Counted from the first letter of the stretch, positions 1-7,667 are shown. The stretch is 14,194 nt of DNA from an uncultured Collinsella sp. (GCA_900552735.1 USBA01000028.1:1-14194); one strand, 5' to 3'. The notes: generated from the sequence alone by a model not told the origin. Program-made: numbers and translations.

Positions 1-345
1 GCCATGACGCTTGCCGTCAGCTCCTGCATGGTCGTTCCCATGGTCATCATCATGTCGCTCTACGGCGCGTGCGAAGGCCTGTTCCATTTGCCCGGCGGCC
101 CGCTTGCCAATTTGCAGGCCCTGCCGATGATGTGGCTCGTCAACATTCCGCGCAACTTTATCATGGCCCTGCCCTGGAACCTGCTGGTGGCTGGTCCGGT
201 TGCTCGCTTTGTCTTCCGTCGCGCCTTCCCCATGGGCACGGTCTTTGCCGAGCCACACATGGAGCTCGTGCACATGCCGGGTGCTCCCGCTGCCGATGCC
301 TTCAATGACGTTGCCGAGAGCATGGACGCCGAGCCTGCCTGCTAG
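1..345 (+). CDS. DUF2798-like small membrane protein, 3' part only
   Basis: The frame is open from the first base and ends in TAG at 343-345, so the gene probably starts upstream of the window; an ATG at 4 may be internal. The visible 113+ residues hold two hydrophobic segments. The first (about residues 1-26 from that ATG) has methionines spaced as in DUF2798 proteins (SSCMVVPMVIIMS). The second (about residues 43-72) contains the RNFIMALPWNLLVAGPVAR stretch, which also fits that family. A hydrophilic acidic tail follows. DUF2798 proteins are inner-membrane proteins of unknown function. No neighbouring gene on this side helps to assign a role. The family assignment is from pattern memory and is moderately sure; a membrane protein with two visible spans is surer. 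Confidence 0.6.
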   Translation, partial: AMTLAVSSCMVVPMVIIMSLYGACEGLFHLPGGPLANLQALPMMWLVNIPRNFIMALPWNLLVAGPVARFVFRRAFPMGTVFAEPHMELVHMPGAPAADAFNDVAESMDAEPAC

Positions 346-370
346 GCAACAGCCTCTAACCTAGAGCGTC

Positions 371-396
371 CGCCGCACCCGGCGATTCCTTTTTTG
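371..396 (+). terminator. Possible terminator of the upstream membrane-protein gene
   Basis: A 5-bp GC stem (371-375 with 380-384, loop CACC) lies about 25 bases after the stop codon at 345. It is followed, after a short gap, by a run of six T (390-395). The stem is short and the T run does not start at once, so this is a weak candidate. Confidence 0.4.
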
Positions 397-444
397 TAGA
401 CGTTGTCGTATAGCTGCATGCGGAAAAGGCTCCAACGGTTAACA

Positions 445-450
445 TATACT
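445..450 (+). promoter_or_regulatory. Candidate -10 element for clpC
   Basis: TATACT lies 80 bases before the clpC start and is the best -10 match in this leader. No good TTGACA-like -35 is seen 16-18 bases upstream, so the call is weak. I see no CtsR-type box, CIRCE element or HAIR repeat in 346-530, so the usual heat-shock control of clpC is not visible here. Confidence 0.3.
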
Positions 451-469
451 CCATATGGGTAAAGAGACC

Positions 470-494
470 AAAGCGCCGCCACGAGTGGCGCTTT
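470..494 (+). promoter_or_regulatory. Hairpin in the clpC leader
   Basis: A perfect 8-bp inverted repeat (AAAGCGCC at 470-477, GGCGCTTT at 487-494, 9-base loop) is followed by GCGTTT. It lies between the candidate -10 and the clpC ribosome binding site. It could be a weak intrinsic terminator, an attenuator in the clpC leader or a protein-binding palindrome; the sequence alone does not decide. Confidence 0.5.
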
Positions 495-530
495 GCGTTT
501 GAAAAACTAGCTCGTCTAAGAGGAACTAGC

Positions 531-3173
531 ATGTTAGACCGTTTTACCGATCGCGCGCGCAAGGTCATGTCCATGGCCAAGCAAGAGGCGCTCGATCTTC
601 ATTCAAATAAGGTGGGTACCGAGCATCTGCTGCTCGCGCTCGCCAAGGAGGACGAGGGCATTGCCGCCGAGGCGCTGCGCTCGCTCGATATCTCCTACGA
701 TGACATCATGGATACACTCAAAGAGGTCCAGACTACCGTTCCCGAGCCCAGCGAGGAGACCGAGGCCGCTAAGCTCGCCTTTACGCCGCTCGTCATCAGC
801 GTGATGGAGCGCTCCTTCCGCGTGGCACGCGAGAACAACCAGACCTATGTGTCGACCGAGCACCTGCTCATCGGTATCGTCGAAGAGGGCAACGGCATGG
901 CCATGGATATTCTCATGCGCCTGGGTGTGTCGTCTGCTTCTATCAAAAAGGCCATCGAAAAGCTCACTGCCAAGGATCAGGACAAGAAGCGTCCGCTCGC
1001 TGGCGCTGGCGCTGGTCGTCCCGGTGCGGGCCTGCCGTTCTTTAGCGGCTCGGATGCCTCTCAGCAAAAGGGGAGCGGCACCGACACGCTCAAGCAGTTC
1101 GCCACCAACCTCACGCAAAAGGCGCGCGACGGCGAGCTCGATCCCGTGATTGGCCGCGAAAAGGAAGTCCAGCGCATGATGGAGATCCTTTCGCGCCGCA
1201 CCAAGAACAATCCGCTTATCCTGGGCGATCCCGGTGTGGGCAAGACGGCTATCGTCGAGGGCCTGGCGCAGCAGATTGCTGCTGGCAATGTGCCCGAGAA
1301 TCTTATGAACCAGAATATCTGGACGCTCGATCTGCCGGGTCTTGTCGCGGGTGCCAAGTATCGCGGTGAGTTTGAGGAGCGCCTCAAGAACGTGATCCAG
1401 GAGGCGACCGAAGCCGACGACGTCATCTTGTTTATCGACGAGATGCACACCATCATCGGTGCCGGTTCTGCCGAGGGTTCTATCGATGCGAGCTCTATGC
1501 TCAAGCCCGTGCTCGCGCGCGGTGCTTTCCAGATCATTGGTGCCACCACGGCCGAGGAGTTCCGTAAGTACCTCACTAAAGATCCGGCCTTTGAGCGCCG
1601 CTTCCAGACCATCGATGTCGAGGAGCCGAGCGTCGAGGACACGGTCAAGATCCTGACCGCGCTCAAGCCGCGCTACGAGGAGCACCACCATGTGCGTTAC
1701 ACACAGGGTGCTATCGAGGCCGCCGCGAACCTCTCCAACCGCTACATTCAGGACCGCTTCCTGCCCGATAAGGCCATCGACCTCATCGACGAGGCCGGTG
1801 CCCGCGCCCGCATTGCCGCCAATCGCGCGCCCGAGCCGGTGCGCGAGGCCGAGCATCGCGTCGAGGAGCTCAAGGCTGCCGCACGGGAGGCCACCGAGAG
1901 CGACGACATGAACAAGGCTGCCGAGATCACTGAGCAGCAAAAGGCTGCCGAGATTAAGCTCGCCGAGGCCAAGGCCGCCTGGACGGCCGAGCTCGACGCG
2001 AGCCCGCTCACTATTGACGTGAGCCAGATCGCCGACATCGTGTCCGTGACCTCGGGCGTGCCGGTGTCTTCGCTCACCGAGAGCGAGAGCCGTCGCCTGC
2101 TGCAGGCCGAAAGCGCGCTCAAGACCCGCATTATCGGCCAGGACGAGGCCGTCGAGGCTGTTGCCAAGGCCGTGCGCCGCAGTCGCTCGCCGCTCAAGGA
2201 TCCGCGTCGCCCCGGCGGCAGCTTTATCTTCCTGGGTCCCACCGGCACGGGCAAGACCGAGCTCGCCAAGACGCTCGCCGAGTATCTCTTTGGCAGCAAG
2301 GACGCGCTCATCAGCTTCGACATGTCGGAGTTCGGCAGCGAGTTCGAGGTCTCCAAGCTTATCGGTAGCCCCCCGGGCTACGTTGGCCACGACGAGGGCG
2401 GTCAGCTCACCAAGGCCGTTCGTCGTCACCCGTACTCGGTCGTGCTGTTCGATGAGATCGAGAAGGCACACCCCGATATCTTCAACATTCTGCTGCAGGT
2501 GCTGGAGGAGGGCCGCCTGACCGATAGCCAGGGCAAGACGGTTGACTTCCGTAATACCGTGATCATCATGACGTCCAACGTGGGCGCCCGCGAGATTGCG
2601 CAGGATGCGAGCGTTGGCTTCGGCACCACCGGCGAGCAGGGCCTTACCTCGAGCGAGATTAAGGGCCGTGCGATGGGCGAGCTCAAGCGCCTGTTCCGCC
2701 CCGAGCTGCTCAACCGTATCGACGACATCGTGGTGTTCCAGAAGCTTTCGGGCGAGAACCTGACCAAGATCGCGCACCTGCTGGTGGACGACCTGCGTCA
2801 GCGCCTGATTGCCAACGGCATGAACATCAAGCTCACCGATGCGGCCTACGACAAGATCGTGGCCGAGGGCACCGACCTCACCAACGGTGCGCGTCCGCTG
2901 CGTCGTGCCATCCAAAAGCTCATCGAGGATCCGCTGTCCGAGGAGCTGCTGGCCGGCGAGTGGGGCGAGGGCGATACCGTCCTGTGCGATGTGGCCGACG
3001 GCAAGTTTGTCTTTAGCCATGGCACGGGCGAGATCCCGGCACCGCGTCCGGCGGGCACGCTCGGCGGCGATACCGCTCCGGCGGCGCCGCACACCGGCAA
3101 CGCCGCGCCTGTGAGCAGTGGCGTGAGCTCGGGTCCCGGCGGCATGATGCAAGCCGGTTCCGGCGCGCTGTAA
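531..3173 (+). CDS. clpC: ATP-dependent Clp protease unfoldase ClpC
   Basis: Hsp100 AAA+ unfoldase of 880 residues that unfolds substrates and feeds them to the ClpP protease in the cytoplasm. Order of parts: duplicated Clp-N domain (about 1-145); linker; first AAA+ module with Walker A GDPGVGKT (232-239) and Walker B FIDE (301-304); short middle coiled coil (about 435-485); second AAA+ module with Walker A GPTGTGKT (569-576) and Walker B DE (641-642). The VGF tripeptide at 695-697 fits the ClpP-docking loop and argues for ClpC over ClpB. The last 48 or so residues form a Gly/Pro/Ala/Ser-rich tail, and the protein is longer than Bacillus ClpC (about 810). The ATG at 531 follows an AGAGGA ribosome site. 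No ctsR, mcsA or mcsB precedes it. A strong terminator follows, so it appears to be transcribed alone. Confidence 0.97.
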   Translation: MLDRFTDRARKVMSMAKQEALDLHSNKVGTEHLLLALAKEDEGIAAEALRSLDISYDDIMDTLKEVQTTVPEPSEETEAAKLAFTPLVISVMERSFRVARENNQTYVSTEHLLIGIVEEGNGMAMDILMRLGVSSASIKKAIEKLTAKDQDKKRPLAGAGAGRPGAGLPFFSGSDASQQKGSGTDTLKQFATNLTQKARDGELDPVIGREKEVQRMMEILSRRTKNNPLILGDPGVGKTAIVEGLAQQIAAGNVPENLMNQNIWTLDLPGLVAGAKYRGEFEERLKNVIQEATEADDVILFIDEMHTIIGAGSAEGSIDASSMLKPVLARGAFQIIGATTAEEFRKYLTKDPAFERRFQTIDVEEPSVEDTVKILTALKPRYEEHHHVRYTQGAIEAAANLSNRYIQDRFLPDKAIDLIDEAGARARIAANRAPEPVREAEHRVEELKAAAREATESDDMNKAAEITEQQKAAEIKLAEAKAAWTAELDASPLTIDVSQIADIVSVTSGVPVSSLTESESRRLLQAESALKTRIIGQDEAVEAVAKAVRRSRSPLKDPRRPGGSFIFLGPTGTGKTELAKTLAEYLFGSKDALISFDMSEFGSEFEVSKLIGSPPGYVGHDEGGQLTKAVRRHPYSVVLFDEIEKAHPDIFNILLQVLEEGRLTDSQGKTVDFRNTVIIMTSNVGAREIAQDASVGFGTTGEQGLTSSEIKGRAMGELKRLFRPELLNRIDDIVVFQKLSGENLTKIAHLLVDDLRQRLIANGMNIKLTDAAYDKIVAEGTDLTNGARPLRRAIQKLIEDPLSEELLAGEWGEGDTVLCDVADGKFVFSHGTGEIPAPRPAGTLGGDTAPAAPHTGNAAPVSSGVSSGPGGMMQAGSGAL

Positions 3174-3193
3174 AGTGTGAAATAGTCTGAATG

Positions 3194-3228
3194 AAGGGGA
3201 TGTTCCAGCTGGGACGTCCCCTTTCTAG
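3194..3228 (+). terminator. Intrinsic terminator of clpC
   Basis: A 13-bp stem (3194-3206 with 3211-3223, two G-T pairs) with the tetraloop AGCT begins 20 bases after the clpC stop. It is followed by a short T-rich tail. This is a clear Rho-independent terminator that separates clpC from the toxin-antitoxin operon. Confidence 0.88.
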
Positions 3229-3229
3229 T

Positions 3230-3280
3230 AAATACGGTATTTATCCTAAATGCTATACTTAATTAGGGAAAGCGTATAGC
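3230..3280 (+). promoter_or_regulatory. Promoter/operator of the RelB-PIN operon
   Basis: Two inverted repeats lie between the clpC terminator and the antitoxin start. The first is AAATAC-G-GTATTT (3230-3242). The second has 7-base arms GCTATAC (3252-3258) and GTATAGC (3274-3280), 15 bases apart. Together they give four ATAC/GTAT half sites. The best -10 hexamer, TATACT (3254-3259), lies inside the left arm of the second repeat, so a bound repressor would cover the promoter. RelB-type antitoxins are known to repress their own operons, which fits; the binding itself is inferred. No convincing -35 is seen. Confidence 0.55.
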
Positions 3281-3293
3281 AAAAGGAGCCAAC

Positions 3294-3659
3294 ATGTCTA
3301 TGTCGATACTAGACTCACGGCCGGTTCAGATGAACGTGCGCATGGATCGCCAGCTCAAGGATGCCGGGGACGCCGTTTTGGCACAGATTGGCATGACGCC
3401 GTCGCAAGCCGTGAGGGAGCTGTGGCAGTATTTGACCGAGAACGGCCATATGCCCGTAAAAAAGAATAATGACGAAGCCCTGCCTGACGACATACGATCG
3501 AAGGCACGTTCATCTCATGTCTCGGAAGGGGCTGCGTTAGTTTCGAGTTTTTACGAACGGTTCTCGATTCAGAGGCCGAGCTCCGATGAAGCCTTAGATT
3601 ATGACGAGTTATACGACCAAATGATGAGCGAGAGATTTAGCGATTGGATCGAATCATGA
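3294..3659 (+). CDS. RelB/DinJ-like antitoxin (ribbon-helix-helix)
   Basis: Protein of 121 residues. The N-terminal part (about 9-48) reads as a RelB/DinJ ribbon-helix-helix domain: a VQMNVRMD strand, then two helices with the LAQIGMTPSQAVREL pattern. This domain dimerises and binds operator DNA. The rest is hydrophilic and acidic, with a C-terminal Tyr/Asp/Met-rich segment (DYDELYDQMMSERF) likely to wrap the toxin. The ATG at 3294 has AGGAG 5 bases upstream; a second ATG at 3300 is less well placed. The stop overlaps the start of the toxin gene (ATGA at 3656-3659), so the two are coupled in translation. Codon use is visibly more A/T-rich than in clpC, suggesting recent acquisition. It should neutralise the adjacent PIN toxin and repress the operon. 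Confidence 0.82.
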   Translation: MSMSILDSRPVQMNVRMDRQLKDAGDAVLAQIGMTPSQAVRELWQYLTENGHMPVKKNNDEALPDDIRSKARSSHVSEGAALVSSFYERFSIQRPSSDEALDYDELYDQMMSERFSDWIES

Positions 3660-4183
3660 GCGGCGTCGGAACGAAGCATACGCTCAAACTGTTAATAGAC
3701 ACGAACGTCTGGCTAGATTACTTTCTTGCTCGTACGAATGCGACCAGGCCGATAGTCGAGCTCCTTTCTCGCGCGGCGGAAGCGGAGGATATCGTCCTCT
3801 TCTCGTCCTCCCTGTCTGTCAAAGACGTCTATTACATTCTGGGAAGGACGATGAAGGCCGACGCCCGCCGTGAGGGGGCTCTCACTCCAGAAGCCATCGT
3901 CGGTGCCGACGAGACGGCGTGGGCGTGCATCCGCCTGATTCGGCAAAAGTCGATTATTGCCTCGGTCGGTGCAGACGAGGTCTTTGATTCGTTTGTGTTC
4001 AAACAGCATCACAATGACTTTGAGGACGACCTGATGCTGGGCGTTGCCAATCGCATCGACGTCGATTACGTCGTGACGGAGGACAAAAATCTCATTAAAC
4101 ATACCAATGGCGTATGCATAAACGTTGATCAAGCGTTGAGGTTGGTTAAAGGGTCCAACGTCCCCTCAGCACGGCCCGTCTAA
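3656..4183 (+). CDS. PIN-domain toxin (VapC-like RNase)
   Basis: Protein of 175 residues with a PIN fold, the metal-dependent RNase domain of VapC-type toxins. Visible acidic active-site residues are D15 in LLIDTNVWLDYF, E35, the cluster FEDD at 122-125, and D143 in the TEDKN motif near the C-terminus. The start at 3656 is chosen because ATGA overlaps the antitoxin stop. An in-frame TTG at 3644 would add four residues and has a GAGAG stretch about 10 bases upstream. The partner is a RelB/DinJ-like protein, not a typical VapB, so the pair is a mixed type. The RNA target is not predictable from the sequence. Codon use is less GC-rich than in the housekeeping genes. Confidence 0.83.
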   Translation: MSGVGTKHTLKLLIDTNVWLDYFLARTNATRPIVELLSRAAEAEDIVLFSSSLSVKDVYYILGRTMKADARREGALTPEAIVGADETAWACIRLIRQKSIIASVGADEVFDSFVFKQHHNDFEDDLMLGVANRIDVDYVVTEDKNLIKHTNGVCINVDQALRLVKGSNVPSARPV

Positions 4184-4187
4184 CCTG

Positions 4188-4203
4188 CTTTATCTTGATA
4201 AAG
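4188..4203 (+). terminator. Short perfect hairpin after the PIN toxin gene
   Basis: CTTTATC and GATAAAG form a 7-bp stem around TT, 5 bases after the toxin stop. Only TGGCGTTT follows, so as an intrinsic terminator it is weak. It may instead stabilise the 3' end or be a binding palindrome. The remaining 128 bases before pepD hold no other gene that I can support. Confidence 0.4.
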
Positions 4204-4331
4204 TGGCGTTTACTCACCGTTAGCCGATGATGCGAGGGCGCTCGGCGTATTCGACTGGTTTATGCAAACGAAGTCTGGGAATATACAAGGCGCATGTCTT
4301 ATTGTCTAACCAGTTGCGCCAAGGAGGCACC

Positions 4332-5789
4332 ATGGACTACAAGATTACTGGCTACGAACCCGCCCAACTGTTCCATTTCTTTGAGGAGATCAGCGCGATC
4401 CCCCGTGGGTCTGGCAACGAGAAGGGCATCAGCGATTTCCTAGTTGCGTTTGCCAAGGAGCGCGGCCTCGACGTGTACCAGGACGAGGTCTACAACGTCA
4501 TCATTCGCAAGCCCGCATCTGCCGGTGCCGAGAATGCCCCGACCGTGATGTTGCAGGGCCATATCGACATGGTGTGCGACAAGTTGGGCTCCGTTGAGCA
4601 CGACTTTACGACCGATGGTATCGACCTGGTCGTCAAGGATGGTGTCCTTACCGCCAACGGCACCACCCTGGGTGCCGACAACGGCATTGCCGTCGCGCTT
4701 ATGCTTACCGTGCTCAACGATGATTCGATTGTCCATCCGGCCCTCGAGTGCGTATTCACCACCGACGAGGAGACTGGCCTGGTCGGCGCCGAGACGCTCG
4801 ACAAGTCCCAGATTAGCGCCCGCACCATGATTAACCTTGACTCCGAGGAAGAGGGCGTTGCCACCGTCAGCTGCGCCGGCGGCGTCGTCGTTACCTACAC
4901 GTGCCCGATCGCGCGCGAGCACAAGACCGGTAGCACCCTCACGCTCGACATCTCCGGCCTGCTGGGCGGTCACTCCGGCTCCGACATCAACCTGGAGCGC
5001 GGCAACGGCAACCTCATCATGGCCCGCATCATCGACCGCCTGATGGTCGCCGGCGAGCCCGCCATCGTCAGCTTTAACGGCGGCACTAAGGACAACGCCA
5101 TCAACCGTGAGTGCAAGGCCGAGCTGGTTTACGCCGACCACGCTGCCGCCGAGGCCGCGGCCCAGATCGCAAAGGGCATCATCGCCGACGTCACTGCCGA
5201 GCTCGAGGTCTTTGACCCCGGCTTTACCTGCACCGTCGAGATTGCCGACGACGCCGAGGTCGAGGCCATGGACCAGAAGTCCGCGCTCGCCCTCATCCGC
5301 GCCCTGCGTCTTGCCCCTAATGGCGTGATTCGCCGCAACGTCGCCACCGACGGCTCCGTCGAGGTTTCCTCCAACATCGGTGTGGTTGCCACCTCTGACG
5401 ACGAGGTCAAGATCATGCTGTCCCCGCGCTCTTCGATCACCTCGCTGCAGAACGAGTTCAAGGACCGCCTGCAGACGTTGGCCGATGTCCTGGGCTTCGA
5501 CGCCAAGTTCGAGTTCGAGTATCCCGGCTGGAGCTATGCCGAGCATTCGCCGGTCCGCGACGTCTTTGTCGAGAGCTATCGCGAGCTCTTTGGCTCCGAG
5601 CTGCGCATCGAGTCCATTCACGCCGGCCTTGAGTGCGGCCTGTTTGCCGAGGCCCTGCACGGCCTGGACGCCATCGCCGTGGGCCCGACGCTCTCCGATG
5701 TCCACACCCCGGACGAGAGCATGGAGCTCGCTTCTGCCGAGCGCTTCTACGAGTTGCTCATCGACGTTCTCAAGCGTCTCGCTGCGTAA
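4332..5789 (+). CDS. pepD: Aminoacyl-histidine dipeptidase (peptidase M20)
   Basis: Cytosolic di-zinc dipeptidase of 485 residues, the usual length for PepD (Xaa-His dipeptidase, broad dipeptide substrates). M20 motifs in order: HIDMV with H77 and D79 (metal and orienting Asp); bridging D116 in LGADNG; DEETG at 145-149 with the general base Glu and a metal ligand; D170 in NLDSEE; GGHSG with H214, which reaches across the dimer; H430 and E434 in HAGLECG; and the last metal ligand H458 in SDVHTPDE. All expected residues are present, so it should be active. The ATG at 4332 has a perfect AAGGAGG 5 bases upstream. The frame stays open to an ATG at 4227, but that extension lacks the family pattern. 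Probably a single-gene unit; a strong terminator follows. Confidence 0.95.
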   Translation: MDYKITGYEPAQLFHFFEEISAIPRGSGNEKGISDFLVAFAKERGLDVYQDEVYNVIIRKPASAGAENAPTVMLQGHIDMVCDKLGSVEHDFTTDGIDLVVKDGVLTANGTTLGADNGIAVALMLTVLNDDSIVHPALECVFTTDEETGLVGAETLDKSQISARTMINLDSEEEGVATVSCAGGVVVTYTCPIAREHKTGSTLTLDISGLLGGHSGSDINLERGNGNLIMARIIDRLMVAGEPAIVSFNGGTKDNAINRECKAELVYADHAAAEAAAQIAKGIIADVTAELEVFDPGFTCTVEIADDAEVEAMDQKSALALIRALRLAPNGVIRRNVATDGSVEVSSNIGVVATSDDEVKIMLSPRSSITSLQNEFKDRLQTLADVLGFDAKFEFEYPGWSYAEHSPVRDVFVESYRELFGSELRIESIHAGLECGLFAEALHGLDAIAVGPTLSDVHTPDESMELASAERFYELLIDVLKRLAA

Positions 5790-5846
5790 AGGTTGCGCTA
5801 GCAGCAGTCCGAGCCACGTGCTGGTGGATTGCAAATGACATTGCGT

Positions 5847-5892
5847 GAGGGGGCACCCGAGCTTTTGCGACGGGTGCCCCCTCTCTTCTTTT
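5847..5892 (+). terminator. Intrinsic terminator of pepD
   Basis: A perfect 13-bp GC-rich stem (5847-5859 with 5871-5883, 11-base loop) is followed by TCTTCTTTT. It lies 57 bases after the pepD stop and 33 bases beyond the hipA stop on the other strand. The T-rich tail is on the plus strand only, so it mainly serves pepD. It may also slow transcription arriving from hipA. Confidence 0.88.
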
Positions 5893-5915
5893 GGGAAATG
5901 GGAGATTACGGACAC

Positions 5916-7220
5916 CTAGCCCATATCCGCCTTGATGAGGTCGAGGGTGCGCTGGCAGTTTTCGCAGACGGGGCCGAGCATATGCTCGCGCAGGTCCGCC
6001 ATGCCGGGCAGGTCGGCGTATTCGTCCATGATCTCTTCCATGCAAATGGGCACCTCGTAGGCGAGGTCCATCATGGTCGCAAAGCAAAACTTCTCGGATA
6101 GCCCGGCATCGGTGAGCGCCGCCTCCAGCGCGGGGTCGCCCATACCGTGGTATCGGCGGATAGCGCCTGGACCGATGCGCCCCACTCGATTTTCGCCGCC
6201 AACGCTCATGGCAAGGCGCGCCCGGCGGCGCATACGCTCGTACGCCAAGCCCGATGCGACATCGTACATGGGTGCGAGCGCTGCGTTTGTGCCTTTGCCT
6301 AGGATGAGCGAGTAGTTTTTAGCGTGTGCGTCAGGCGCTCCGATAATGGCGTTATAGAACAACATATAGGTAAAAAGCACAAGATTCATGTGGTGGGGGA
6401 CTGTGTTAATCAGTCGTTCTTGGATGTCTCGTGTGGTTGGTCCTCCGTCGGCGGTGTATTTCTGGCTTGGCAATACACCGAGCGCCTGGCAAAAGTCCTC
6501 CTGATGCAGCCTTTCGATATTCCCGCTGCTATTGACCATTCTGTCGTACCGTTCAACGACGAGCGCGGCTTCGTCTTCAAATGTGCAATAGGAGACGTTG
6601 GCAGTTGGAATGCCAACACGCCGAGCCGTTTTCATGCAGACGAATTCGTTTAAGGCCTGATGTTTGAACCCAACGACACCATTTTTGAAGATATGGGTAG
6701 TGGGGGATGACCCTAGACATTCGCACCATTGGCCATCATGCCAAGCTAGTGCAAATTTGCCTTGGTTGCCGCCCAGGGACCAGCTTTCGTTGGAGCCCAT
6801 CCATGTCTCTCTTTCGTCATCGCGAATTGCTTTGAGCTTGTGAGCGATTTGAGAATTGGTAAGCGGGCGGTATGCCGAGACCCTGCCGCGGGCGGCGTCT
6901 AATTGATCGGCTCGACAAAACTGAACGGCCCCCGCGCAGTCAAGACCGATATGGCACAAGAGGGCGACGGGGTTGTTGGATGCAACATCATGCTCGGTGG
7001 CAATAGCGCGACGCTGCTCTTGACTGTCGGGCAAAAGGCCAAATAGGAACGGGCGGACGATGTTATGGCCATACGTGCGATTGGAAAGCGGCATTGTTAG
7101 CGATAACGGTGCTCCGCGATAGGTTGGGGCGTATGCAAAGCTGCAGAGTCCATGCTCGTCTTGCCGGAGAGTGCCGGCGATTTCGCCACAAATGAGGGTC
7201 GCGAGTTCCATCTCTGCCAT
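5916..7220 (-). CDS. hipA: HipA-family serine/threonine kinase toxin
   Basis: Protein of 434 residues with the two-part HipA fold: an N-terminal HipA_N-type subdomain (about 5-105) and a kinase core (about 140-380). Kinase features: the flexible loop S148-LGGNQGK, where E. coli HipA is autophosphorylated at the equivalent Ser150; the catalytic loop GAPDAHAKN with D297 and N302; and D320 in the MYDVASG metal-binding motif. Known HipA kinases phosphorylate glutamyl-tRNA synthetase and trigger persistence; related kinases hit other tRNA synthetases, so the target here is open. The ATG (7218-7220) follows the hipB stop with no base between. The downstream ATG at codon 4 is a possible alternative start. 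All catalytic residues are present, so the toxin looks active. Confidence 0.9.
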   Translation of the reverse strand: MAEMELATLICGEIAGTLRQDEHGLCSFAYAPTYRGAPLSLTMPLSNRTYGHNIVRPFLFGLLPDSQEQRRAIATEHDVASNNPVALLCHIGLDCAGAVQFCRADQLDAARGRVSAYRPLTNSQIAHKLKAIRDDERETWMGSNESWSLGGNQGKFALAWHDGQWCECLGSSPTTHIFKNGVVGFKHQALNEFVCMKTARRVGIPTANVSYCTFEDEAALVVERYDRMVNSSGNIERLHQEDFCQALGVLPSQKYTADGGPTTRDIQERLINTVPHHMNLVLFTYMLFYNAIIGAPDAHAKNYSLILGKGTNAALAPMYDVASGLAYERMRRRARLAMSVGGENRVGRIGPGAIRRYHGMGDPALEAALTDAGLSEKFCFATMMDLAYEVPICMEEIMDEYADLPGMADLREHMLGPVCENCQRTLDLIKADMG

Positions 7221-7652
7221 TTATTTCACAACCTTGCAGCCAAAGGAGAGGTTTGAAGTGCCGGAAAGGCCTTGCTCGGCTGCGATTTGGGCCAGCAAGG
7301 CACCATAGGAAGATGGCGTTCCTTGTCGAGTGGGTCGTCTGCCTACGCTTGGCTTTGGCAGGGTATTCGAGTTCGCGATAGGGAGGTTCACTATCGTCGC
7401 CGGATGTTCGGAGGGCGATGCGATGGAGTCGTTATCGCTTTGCGCGAAGAGACCTATGCCGAGTGCGTTAAAGACGGTCAGCAACTTGTCGAGTCGAATG
7501 CCGGTGGCGTCGCCCAGCTCGAGCGATGCGAGCAGGCGCTCCGAAACACCGGCCTTTTTAGCGAGGGTCGCACGGGTGATTCCCTGCGACTCGCGTGACT
7601 GGCGCACGTAGATGCCAGCTTGGCGCGGTGTGGTGATGGGAAGGGTGTCCAC
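7221..7652 (-). CDS. hipB: HipB-like antitoxin, Xre-family DNA-binding protein
   Basis: Protein of 143 residues. Residues about 10-68 form a Xre/Cro helix-turn-helix domain (RESQGITRATLAKKAGVSER is the recognition part), followed by LLTVFNALGIGLF as in HipB dimer strands. E. coli HipB has 88 residues; this one has about 70 more, rich in Ser/Pro/Asn/Thr, ending in a segment YGALLAQIAAEQGLSGTSNL that may be a helix contacting HipA. The start is GTG (7650-7652) with AGGAG a suitable distance upstream. The gene abuts hipA directly (TAA then ATG). It is the expected repressor of its own promoter, where three matching operator palindromes are visible. Confidence 0.85.
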   Translation of the reverse strand: MDTLPITTPRQAGIYVRQSRESQGITRATLAKKAGVSERLLASLELGDATGIRLDKLLTVFNALGIGLFAQSDNDSIASPSEHPATIVNLPIANSNTLPKPSVGRRPTRQGTPSSYGALLAQIAAEQGLSGTSNLSFGCKVVK

Positions 7653-7667
7653 GGCGATCTCCTAACG

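Noticed and set aside
470..494. CIRCE or CtsR-type operator upstream of clpC
   Set aside because: The palindrome has neither the CIRCE arms and 9-base layout in sequence nor the CtsR heptad repeats.
603..3152. Minus-strand open frame of 849 codons opposite clpC
   Set aside because: It is the mirror of a G/C-ending coding frame, shows no domain pattern and is rich in Arg/Leu/Gly/His typical of shadow frames. ClpC on the plus strand is certain.
3644..3655. TTG start for the PIN toxin
   Set aside because: The ATG at 3656 overlapping the antitoxin stop is the more usual layout. The TTG is kept only as an alternative.
4227..4331. Upstream ATG that would add 35 residues to PepD
   Set aside because: The ATG at 4332 has a perfect ribosome site and gives the usual family length and N-terminus; the extension looks non-coding.
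4440..5915. Minus-strand open frame of 491 codons opposite pepD
   Set aside because: No recognisable motifs. It runs through the pepD terminator and overlaps an intact, well-conserved gene.
5829..6101. Plus-strand frame of 90 codons at the 3' end of hipA
   Set aside because: It starts within the pepD terminator hairpin and lies opposite the HipA C-terminus; no ribosome site and no motif.
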